64,000 bases of DNA from Leptobrachium leishanense (Eukaryota > Chordata > Amphibia > Anura > Megophryidae), in contig CM019070.1 in the NCBI GenBank assembly GCA_009667805.1, forward strand, positions 57,292,735 to 57,356,734, written 5' to 3'. Positions 55,934 to 64,000 of the stretch are shown here, piece by piece. The first letter of the stretch is position 1, and every line of letters starts with the position of its first letter. Below the pieces are notes generated by a model. It saw only the letters and a program-made list of their open reading frames with translations, had not been told where the DNA came from and made no database searches. Position numbers and translations under genes: made by a program.

Positions 55934-57210
55934 GAAACATAGACATATATTCGTCTTTCTTGTATACACGCATAATTAAACAATGACGAAAAATAAACCT
56001 TGTAGTAATTTTACATTTGAGATGAATTTTGCTCACCGGAAAGTGACTGCACGGCAGGTGAACGTGATTCCCTGCATTTAATTGACAGGTTTCTGGGAGG
56101 AGTTCATATATAAGCTTTGAAGTCTTTTTCATGAAAAATATAGTCTTGCAAGCTCAGACTACAGAAATGAGGTTATTGCATTAAAACCAAGTGGAAATTC
56201 TTAGGTCTACATAAAGGATTGAGAAATTTACATCAAACCAGTTAGAAAACCTAGGAGCTACACAAAAGATGTGTATAGGATAATGCAGAAATTTGGGGGC
56301 CAGATGTTGGATCTTAGGAGCCAATGGCTACCTCACCTAGAGCGCTATCAGCTGCCCTGAGCTAAAACGGGGAAGCTAAGGGGAAAAATTTGCACTTGCA
56401 AGTCTCCCCTTAGTGTCCCCGTTTTACCAGTAGATTACGGGGCGGCGCGGAGTCCAACAGCAGGATGCTCAGAGCTTCACTAAAGCGCAGTCCTGAGCAT
56501 TCTCTCCATCGAGTCCATGGAGGCATCTGCTCCTGGGTCAAATGACTGGCAGGATCTCTCTTCTCGTGAGATCTTTTAGTGCCGCGGAGGTAGACTGGAG
56601 ACTTTTTCTTTCTCCAGTCTCAATATGCTCCTGGCGGCCAGAAGCAGTGGATCGGGCCGCCGTTCTAGACGTGGGATGAGAGGTGAGTATTTGATTGGGG
56701 GGGGGGGTGTTACAGCTGAAGGTAACTGATTCTGCAGCAGCTCTAAGCTGTAGCAAACCTTTTTAAGTTAGCGACAGCTGATTGTAATTAGCGATAGGAC
56801 TAGTGCTAATTACTCTCTGAAATGACAAACTAAGAGGGTTGTATGGGAGGTGGGAGAAATGGAGGGTTAAACATTGACTCCACCCCCCCCCCCCTTCCAT
56901 TTTTAACCCTTTAGTCAGTGTATAAACTCAGCGTCTTTCCAGGGTCAGGCTCCCTCTCCTCTGGTCTCGGGGTGACACGCTGCCAGCTCTCTGAAAGCTG
57001 CAGCACGCAAGTGACCGCGGTGAGGACGGTTGCTTGAGTGAATGTCCAGCAATCCAATGGAAGGCCCTAGGCAGGAGCTGCGTCGTGAAAAGAATCCAAC
57101 TTCCGAATACGCGGAATACGAGACCAGCACAGTGTTGGAGATCCTTACTCACAGGACTGAAATGCATTGCATGGAGCGATCTCAGTGCCCCTAGAGTGTC
57201 CCTTTAAATT
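55934..57210. other. SELENOF intron 2, mixed sequence
   Basis: No exon is recognised. 'cctctagagtgtccctttaa'-like sequence near 57186-57205 resembles a TTAA-MITE terminus without a found partner. Poly(G) and poly(C) runs at about 56697-56707 and 56882-56893. Confidence 0.35.
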
Positions 57211-59128
57211 TTTTCCCCCACTTTTACATCTTACATTTGCGAGCAGACACCCAATATACCACTTTAACCTCAATTAACCCTTTTTATAAGCGCGTATATC
57301 TCTATTTAATGTCTGTGTACAGAGTATGGATATAAATGTACCCGCATTCTGATTCTTGTAGCAAGGATTTCATTATTGTGCGTCTGTGATTTTTATATTC
57401 TGTATTTTTATTTTTTATAAATACACTGTTACCCGGAATGCATTATCCGTACATAAGTGATTTTTAGAGAATGCGGTTAAATTGGTTGTTTCAAATCTCA
57501 CCATTCATAATTTCAAATGAATCTGATTGAATTCCCCTTAATACGCGGCAATAAAGCACAGATGTTGACTCCATGAATCTCATCCTTTCTTGTTAGAACA
57601 CAAGAATACTTGATTATGTCTTCAAATACTATTCAGACAGCAAAGAAAAAAAAAAAATCTGCTGGCTCGCAATATGCAGCCCTCATTCTGTTTTATAAAG
57701 AGAACAGTGTCATAAAAAGCATTTTAAACAAAAGTTGCTTGTTTAAATGGGGTGCTGCATACGGCCAGGGTTTAAAAGGCCAATTACAAGGCACATTTCA
57801 TAATGAAAAACAGCTTAACATTTGAACGCTTTCTGTAATCTGCCCATTACTCATAACATTTTTGGCATGTTAATCAGATTATCCACTGGTAATTGGTGAT
57901 GTATATCTTCTTTATTTAAAAAAAAAAATCTTTAACATGAATTTGAAGATCCAAAAATAACTGTTTGACCTCTCTGGAGTTTTATCTCTTAACCCTTTTA
58001 CTACCAAGTGGTTTTGGAAAAAAAATATTTATTTGAAACCTGGGATGTGTACTTGATGTAAAGGTAAACTGCCAATTTTGCTTAAATAATGTTCTGAGAT
58101 GATTAAAAATGTAAATTTGCTAGTTTTTTTTTATCTTTTCACGTATTCATGTCCTTTACAGAAATATTGCTGGGAGGAAAGGTTCTAAACTCTAGACAGT
58201 GTCACTTATCTTGCACAATCTCACACGGGGTCTGCAGGCAGAAATGTGTCCTGTGTCAGATACAGTAAATGTCCTAAAGATGTATAATAAAAAATGGTGA
58301 TCTCCTGCGTATGGGGATTTGTAGGGATCATAATGAGATTATTAGCAATGCAGCTTCCAAAAAAAGGCCAATAGAATGTAAAAATAATGCCTGTGTATGG
58401 AAATTCCAGTAACACTTTGTATCTGTACTGTACATGGATTTTCAGTCATTATAACCCCCTAAATCTAATCCCTGTACAGTAGAAGGTGACCCCAGAGCGA
58501 CCCTGTATTCTGATCTTTGCCTGGCTGTTGTAATGCAGCAGTAAAAGTTTATTCAACTTTTTTGTTACAGTGAGGATGGAGACTGTTCCTTGTAGCTTTT
58601 TTTAAAGTCATACAGGGGGACAGGATTTTTTTTTTTTTTTCTTTTCAAGGGAGCACCCTAATCTTGCATTAAAAGGGTATGTAAAAGAGGTTTTATATGC
58701 TAGGTTAAAATGCAAAATTGAGTAGACAATTTTTTATTTTTTTTACAGTGAAAGGGTTAAAAAAATACATCCTTTTTTTACTCTTGAACATGCTGTTTTC
58801 TCATATCAATATTTTGATTTGTGTGGATTTTTTTTGGTTTCCACCTGTATGAAGTAGGTCCCCCCCCCCCCCTTCTTTTGAAAGGTAATATTAATAATGT
58901 GATATCAAAATCCTTTAGAACCAGTATAAGATAACTGGAAAACGCATACAAATATTAAGCAGAAATATAAAAATGTGGAGATGGGGAAAACAGAAAATAA
59001 CACTTTCATGTGCAGTTAATAGAAATGAGTCTCATTGTTGTCTGGAACTTTTTTCTTTTTTTGTTTTCCCTATATCAGCAAAACCTTTGCATATATGTTT
59101 GTAATTATTCCCTTTCCTTCCACTACAG
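57211..59128. other. Repeat-poor part of SELENOF intron 2
   Basis: AT-rich, CpG-poor sequence without recognisable transposons. Blocks at about 57450-57600 and 57660-57900 contain ATTA/TAAT-rich words of the kind found in conserved non-coding elements. Terminates at the exon 3 acceptor. Confidence 0.35.
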
Positions 59129-59192
59129 AGGTACGCAGGGGCTATCCTCGAAGTCTGTGGATGAAAATTGGGAAGGTTCCCCCAAGTCCAGG
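59129..59192 (+). CDS. SELENOF: SELENOF exon 3 with selenocysteine UGA
   Basis: An acceptor 'ttccactacag' leads into RYAGAILEVCG-Sec-KLGRFPQVQ. The in-frame TGA at 59162-59164 stands in the conserved C-x-U redox motif and encodes selenocysteine, residue 84 of 153. It needs the SECIS in the 3' UTR for recoding. The family uses this motif in a thioredoxin-like fold for thiol-disulfide exchange in the ER. The exon ends one base into the next codon, followed by GTAAGA, which agrees with the two-base start of exon 4. Confidence 0.96.
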
Positions 59193-59424
59193 GTAAGAAC
59201 AAAGTTCATATTCTAAATTTACTGTTACTCTTTGCGTGACTCGTGGAGCCGACTGGCAGCACCTGGTCCCTGCTGAATCTTTCAGCGCCATGTTAGCGGC
59301 ACGTAAGGTGGACCCCATTGGATGACACGTGGATGCCATTTTCCTGCGCGGCAGTTTAAATAAGGGCAGATAGAAAGCAGGGAGAACGGAAAGGACAGAA
59401 GGAAAAACAGGATCACAGAGAGCA

Positions 59425-59855
59425 GTTACATAGGCTGAAAAAAGACGTATGTCCATCAAGTTCAGCCGTTCATACGTCACCTACTGCTGTTGATCCAAAA
59501 GAAGGCAAAAAAAATCCGGTCTGAAGCGCTCGCCAATATGCAACACACTGGGAGAAAAATCCTTCTTGACCCCAGAATGGGGTCAGATTTATTCTTGGAT
59601 CAAGAAGCTTTTACCTACATATTAAATATTATGACCCTTAATATTATGTTTTTGCAGGAAGTCATCCAGTCGTTTTTTAAAAGTCTGTACAGTCTCTCAC
59701 CCAACCACCTCAACAGGCAGAGAATCCCACAGCTTTATTGTTCTCACTGTAAAATAACCCTTCCTATGCTTTAGGCTGAATTTCCTTTGGTCCAGTCTAA
59801 ATGGGTGACCTCGTGACCTGTGTATAGTCTTATTAATGGAGACTGAATGTTGGGG
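59425..59855 (-). mobile_element. L2/CR1-like LINE 3' end (same family as 2640-3745)
   Basis: The sequence from 'agttacataggctgaaaaaa' to 'gtctaaatgggtgacc' is the reverse complement of 3300-3740, covering the last part of the RT frame (LWDSLPVEVV-like) and the 3' UTR. 5'-truncated, in SELENOF intron 3. Confidence 0.85.
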
Positions 59856-60666
59856 TTTTTGTTTATATTCAAATAATGGAGAATAAAATGGGCAATGTTA
59901 AGTTTCCTATGATCGTCTTAAACCATTATAGATAAGCCGCAATTGTACAGAAAGATTAGTAAAAACAGCCGTTATTCATCACATTGAGTAACACCGTGTC
60001 TTGGTCAAAGGGGTAACCCAAAATCAATATTGTATGCAAGGGAAGAAAACAGTGTGTTGTTACAGATGGGGTGACGGACATAACTTTTTCATTTTTTTGA
60101 ATAGTAAAAGTTCTGTTTTAATCCAGCAGACCCAGTGTCTGTAACACAATTTTCTTCCCTTGCACACAGTCTTAAAACATGCAGTGCAAATGAGTGCAGT
60201 ACTTACAAATGCTACTGAATTACCCAGCATCACACGGGGCTTCGATCATATTAATCTGCATTGTAAGCACGTACAGATAGGACACAGCTACACCAGGAGC
60301 TACAGCCCATTTACTCCCTCAAGTAATACATGAAGTGTGATTTAGCTGAAGATGACTCCATCTTTCACACGTTTATCCCTGGCAGGTCCGTTAAATTATA
60401 CCCTCACGGTTCAGTTATATTTATTACCGTCACCACAGTGAGCTACCACTTGAAATATCTTGCCTACTTAGCGTGGGTCACTATATGCAGCCTGGTGGGC
60501 ATTAAATGATATCATGGGTTTGTGCACTTTTGGACTGTTTGTTTCTGTACAGATGTCAGTACAGATTATTTTTTTGTCAATTTATAGTTTTGGCCAAATT
60601 TCCAGCTTTCCACATTTGTTTCTTGTTTGGGAGCATTTCATATAATGCGTTTGTCTTTGTTCACAG
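59856..60666. other. SELENOF intron 3, remaining part
   Basis: No repeat terminus or additional exon recognised. It ends at the exon 4 acceptor 'ctttgttcacag'. Confidence 0.4.
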
Positions 60667-60716
60667 CTTTCGTCAGGAGCGACAAGCCAAAGCTTTTCAA
60701 GGGTCTGCAGATTAAG
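60667..60716 (+). CDS. SELENOF: SELENOF exon 4
   Basis: The first two bases complete an Ala codon split with exon 3; then FVRSDKPKLFKGLQIK is read, part of the conserved thioredoxin-like C-terminal domain. The length is 50 bp. The donor GTACAA follows at 60717, phase 0. Confidence 0.96.
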
Positions 60717-61019
60717 GTACAATTTCATTTTCATTTCTGCTTACACTGTTAATCCTGCACTTTGTGTTTATGTAAAGCTCTCAGCAGCCGCTAAACCGGC
60801 GACGAGCAGACCTACTGCTGCAGATGTGACTCTGACTTAATGTTACATCTGGCTCGCAGTGCATCATGGGAAGTGTAGTTCACAAATCCCTCGGGCCATC
60901 ACTGCTCTTCAAAACCGCTTAATGTCAATCGTTTTGCCAATGCATACAATATTTCATGCGCAAGCATTGTTTTATGTGTTCCTCTAATAAATGGTATTGT
61001 GCTTTATTTATCTTTGCAG
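60717..61019. other. SELENOF intron 4
   Basis: 303-bp intron with GT start and a 'atctttgcag' acceptor. 'gcatcatgggaagtgtagtt' near 60852 resembles a MITE piece, without defined borders. Confidence 0.6.
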
Positions 61020-61151
61020 TATGTACGTGGCTCAGATCCTGTGTTAAAGCTGCTGGACGACAGCGGGAACATTTCCGAAGAACTAAGCATCCTCAAATGG
61101 AACACTGATAGCGTGGAAGAATTTTTGAGTGAAAAACTCCATAGAGTTTAA
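61020..61151 (+). CDS. SELENOF: SELENOF exon 5 and stop
   Basis: Reads YVRGSDPVLKLLDDSGNISE and continues through ELSILKWNTDSVEEFLSEKL to HRV, then TAA at 61149-61151. The whole predicted protein is 153 residues including selenocysteine, slightly shorter than mammalian SELENOF because of the short signal peptide. There is no KDEL-type ER retention signal, as in the family, which is held in the ER through UGGT. Confidence 0.97.
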   Translation, partial: YVRGSDPVLKLLDDSGNISEELSILKWNTDSVEEFLSEKLHRV

Positions 61152-62009
61152 TTCACCCCCCTTCATTTCACTATTGATGTTGCAAACTTCTTTTTGTAAT
61201 TTGTAGCCATTTGAAATTATTTGTTTTGGGGATGCGGCAATGGGTGTTAAAGGGATCTAGAATACTTTGCCCACTTTAACATGGGACCAAAAATGTGGCA
61301 GTGTCTGATCAACAGGGAAAGCTGCTTTGTGCACTGCGGTGTATGCAATCCCTTGTTGTAATTTGAGATCTTTATTTTGAGTTTATAGTTTTGAAGAAGT
61401 CCTGGAGGATACACAAATGCCATATACTTCCCCTTTCTCCAGCCATAAAACAAAAATTCCACGGGAAGTCCTCTGCACAACGTCTAGTAAGACGATCAAT
61501 ATTGATGATGAAACACGCTGTACACCTGCAATAACATAACACAATCACGAGGTTACGATCACATAATTTAGTCTGCTTGAGAGTGGAAAAACTCCTTTTT
61601 TAGTGCTTATTGGTAATCAAGGGTCTTTTCTAGGGGCATTATGTCATAAGCACAGGATACCATCAATCAAAATGTGTTCCAGAGCCAGATTTAGTCTTGA
61701 AACTGCCTTAATTTTCTTTCACTATTGATTTTTGTTTAATATTGTGCAGACTTTTGATCTGCAAGATGCTGAGCGGCACTTTCTAGCACAACTTGAATAG
61801 TGAGGATGCTGGCTCTCAACAAATTCCATCCTGCCCTTTCAATGCCCCTGTTTGATTACATATCCATTTGGTATTTCTGCTTTTTTTTTTTTTTCTTTTC
61901 TAGATGCTATTTACAGTATCAATGCTAATGTGGGTTTTTTTGAATGGACGTGTTGTTTTGTGTCTGTGAATGCGCTCCGTTGACTGCATTAGATGCGACA
62001 CATTAAGGT

Positions 62010-62083
62010 CATACACTTTGGTGACGGCTCCACAGGAAACCTTTAGAAAAAAGGCTTGTGAATGTCTGATGTTCCGTGTCATG
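62010..62083 (+). promoter_or_regulatory. SECIS element (selenocysteine insertion)
   Basis: Lower helix CATACAC (62010-62016) pairs with GTGTCATG (62076-62083, one bulge). After an internal loop the quartet strands are GTGA (62021-62024) and TGAT (62067-62070). Twelve nucleotides after the TGA comes AAA (62037-62039) in the apical loop, and CACAGG/CTTGTG closes the upper stem. The spacing is typical for a SECIS; the middle of helix II is imperfect. Position about 860 nt after the stop is reasonable for SELENOF. Confidence 0.7.
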
Positions 62084-62153
62084 GCTAAATATGTCTTGCA
62101 CTACTGCATTAAACATGAGTGGGATGGACTGATCTGTTGGAGAAAGACGGTTA

Positions 62154-62159
62154 AATAAA
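62154..62159 (+). terminator. SELENOF poly(A) signal AATAAA
   Basis: Canonical hexamer with a second ATTAAA 46 bp upstream and a T-rich downstream region. It gives a 3' UTR of about 1 kb, which includes the SECIS. Confidence 0.65.
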
Positions 62160-62175
62160 AATAAGGTTTTCCACA

Positions 62176-62673
62176 ATTGTTTATTGGTATTATTTTGCTC
62201 ACATACTCTATTCTGGGGTTGTCGATCTTTTATATTTTGAATAGAAAAAAAATACTTACTGGGGCTGGAAAAGTAACAAAATACACAGAAATTTGTGAAC
62301 AAGTGTCTTCCATAAAAAGGCTGCAAATCATAGGTGTACCAATGAAAAAAAATGGTCTGAGATAACCGGAGGAACACAGACAAAATTGGAGGGATGCTTT
62401 ACTCATGCTGACAACTTTAGTTTTAAAGTGGTCAGGATTTGAGGGCTTTCCCACCCCCCAAACTGGAGAAAACTCTGGGTGAAGTGGAGTTCCTTCTACC
62501 CCCACCCAGCAGCTGGGATTTTTGAAGCTTTTGGCTGTCGGTAACCAGTAACGTCAGCATGCAGGGAGTTTGCTGACCTCACTCAGAACGATCGTTGTAG
62601 TAAAAGCTAAAATGATTGAACAAAAGAAAGTCAATATTTGGTGTGACCATCCTTGGCTTTCATACCGGCAGAT
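62176..62673. other. Region downstream of SELENOF, no feature seen
   Basis: No exon or repeat terminus recognised. Confidence 0.35.
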
Positions 62674-62765
62674 CAGTGGTTTCCAACCCTGATCCTCACA
62701 TACCCCTAACAGGCCAGATTTTATGGATTACCTTGGGGAAATGCAGACTGTTATGGGTACCACTG
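62674..62765 (-). mobile_element. hAT-like MITE, family F, internally deleted
   Basis: Begins CAGTGGTTTCCAACCC and ends GTACCACTG, with only about half of the family F core ('taacaggccagattt'). Confidence 0.6.
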
Positions 62766-62882
62766 TTCTAGACCCACTTGCATATAGCCAAGGATTTCTA
62801 GGCAAATTCAGGTTCAAGGTTAAACAAAACATGCCAAATGGGTGCTGATCTGAGTAAATGTGGATGAGGAGCAGCCAAACAC

Positions 62883-62986
62883 CGGGCCTTATTCCAAGGA
62901 TGGTGCGAACTACAGCTGTGTAAACTTAGCAGAGCCATGATAGTGTATGGAGTTGTTAAGTTTACACCAACTTTGGAATAGGGCCG
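62883..62986. mobile_element. Small foldback MITE, ~104 bp
   Basis: CGGGCCTTATTCCAAGG and the complement of the right end (CGGCCCTATTCCAAAG) pair along about 30 bp. Neither target duplication nor family is clear. Confidence 0.5.
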
Positions 62987-63039
62987 TCAGTTTTTTTGTG
63001 AGTGTGGTGAGATTGTTGCTTTAGAATGGTTAATGCCAA

Positions 63040-63232
63040 AAGTCATACACCATTGTAAGTCCGTACAGAAGCAAGACACAAGGCGGTTATACTGCGTCAG
63101 CAAGGTCTCCCAGGCAGAAATTTCAAGACCTATTTCTGGATCTTGTGTTCAAACTCTTCTGAAGAAGCACAAAGCCATGAGCAAGGGTGAGGACCGCCAA
63201 TACAGTGGTAAAATGTTCAACAGAGCCCTTAA
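63040..63232 (+). pseudogene. Tc1-like transposase remnant, N-terminal part
   Basis: The reading KVSQAEISRPISGSCVQTLL and KKHKAMSKGEDR match the helix-turn-helix region of Tc1-like transposases (pattern LSQVEISR...LLKKHKxxGxxEDR). The frame is interrupted by the MITE at 63233. Confidence 0.65.
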
Positions 63233-63650
63233 GGCCCGTATCAGACAAACGCAGTAATTACGTCCGTGTTGCCGCAAATTTTAACGTCTGTCGTAGCATA
63301 AAATATGATCAATAGAGACCCACACATGAAGTGCGGACGCACAACGCAAGTGGCACCGGACGCAATTTAGGCAAGAATGTCAAACCGCTAGGACGGACGC
63401 ACAGAGTGCGCCACTTCCGCATAGCTTTGTGTGTGAGTGATGGAACGTAGTCAGACGGACTGCATTTGAGATGGACAAAATGGTTTTTCAGATCATGTAT
63501 CAATTTTTTTCATTTTACATATTAATTTTATTTCCCATCTACATCAGTCAAAATAAAAAACAGACCCTGTGGCTTCTACAGTATCAGTCAGAAAGTACAT
63601 CAGTTGTGCACGGACGCACAGTGTGCTCAGAATGCATTCGTCTGACAGCC
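63233..63650 (-). mobile_element. Harbinger-like MITE, family C, copy 3 (reverse)
   Basis: TAA at the left (63230-63232) and TTA at the right (63651-63653). Termini GGCCCGTATCAGACAAACGC and GCATTCGTCTGACAGCC. Interior is the reverse of family C ('tgatcaatagagaccc'). It splits a Tc1 remnant. Confidence 0.82.
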
Positions 63651-63935
63651 TTAGACCCTGGTATACCCATTTACTGTCCTCAGAAGTGGCCCTCATGAAA
63701 GACCTGCAACCAAAATGTCATCCCTGCAATGTGGAAACAAGGTTAAGCGACTCTGCTATGCATGAATGCACAGGATCTGGAGTGCATTAAATGGCAGCTG
63801 TGTTCTAGATTGAGAGGTCAATTAGAACTGTCTTTTGCAAACAGCATTTTGTTGGCTGGATGGTGATACAAGTGTCACACGGCAAATATGAAACATGGTG
63901 GCGTTTCCATGCAACCACTCTATGTCAAGTGGTAT
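63651..63935 (+). pseudogene. Tc1-like transposase remnant, continuation
   Basis: 'aatgtggaaacaagg', a GAACTGTCTTTTGCAAACAG block and AAACATGGTGGCG (KHGG) recall the middle of a Tc1-like transposase, up to the KHGGG block before the second catalytic Asp. Frames are badly broken. Assignment is by pattern memory of the family and is less certain than the upstream half. Confidence 0.45.
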
Positions 63936-64000
63936 TTGGGATTGGCCAATACCAAGTCCCAATCCGATAGGGCATAACCCGTGGCCGGACTGGCGGCTCC

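Larger units (their letters stand above)
61152..62175 (+). other. SELENOF: SELENOF 3' UTR
   Basis: About 1 kb, AT-rich and free of recognisable transposons. It holds the SECIS candidate (62010-62083), ATTAAA at 62108-62113 and AATAAA at 62154-62159, with a T/G-rich stretch just downstream. The exact cleavage site is inferred. Confidence 0.75.

Overview
The window is vertebrate nuclear DNA, most likely from an amphibian and probably a frog. Two single-copy host genes can be read. The background is dense in Tc1, Harbinger-type, hAT-type, piggyBac-type, L1, L2/CR1-like and Penelope-like repeats, a mix familiar from frog genomes. The species assignment is inference; the gene calls rest on direct translation.

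Host genes. The two genes lie head to head around a CpG-rich interval (about 47.4-48.0 kb). On the minus strand, 47474-47597 is the first coding exon of HS2ST1 (heparan sulfate 2-O-sulfotransferase 1). It encodes the cytoplasmic tail, membrane anchor and start of the stem, and ends in a GTAAGT donor. Everything to the left (1-47473) is therefore read as HS2ST1 intron 1, and no further HS2ST1 exon was recognised there. On the plus strand, all five coding exons of SELENOF (15-kDa selenoprotein) lie at 48463-48510, 50996-51163, 59129-59192, 60667-60716 and 61020-61151. The in-frame selenocysteine UGA is at 59162-59164, a good SECIS candidate is at 62010-62083, and a poly(A) signal is at 62154. 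The two proteins act in the secretory pathway: SELENOF in ER glycoprotein folding with UGGT, HS2ST1 in Golgi heparan sulfate modification.

Transposon layer. From left to right: a TTAA-flanked piggyBac-like element (1.6-2.6 kb); a decayed L2/CR1-like LINE (2.6-3.7 kb); a solo LTR split by a complete but dead Tc1 (3.9-6.5 kb); a 5.75-kb L1 with target-site duplication, lacking its RT core and itself split by a 751-bp Penelope-like insertion (7.0-12.8 kb). Then come many MITEs: Harbinger-like families A, B, C, E and G, hAT-like families, and TTAA elements. Minisatellites lie at 21.2, 34.4 and 49.3 kb. Three large near-perfect inverted repeats lie at 25.2-26.0, 38.7-40.0 and 52.65-52.98 kb. A clean solo LTR (51.3-52.5 kb) sits in SELENOF intron 2.

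Two stretches are poor in recognisable repeats: 28.1-33.8 kb (HS2ST1 intron 1) and 57.2-59.1 kb (SELENOF intron 2). They are the best places to look for conserved regulatory DNA. No CRISPR array, rRNA or convincing tRNA was seen. The most unusual structures are the palindromes with target duplications, the hammerhead-like cores in the Penelope-like fragments, the symmetric and higher-order minisatellites, and the MITE pairs that share one TAA target.
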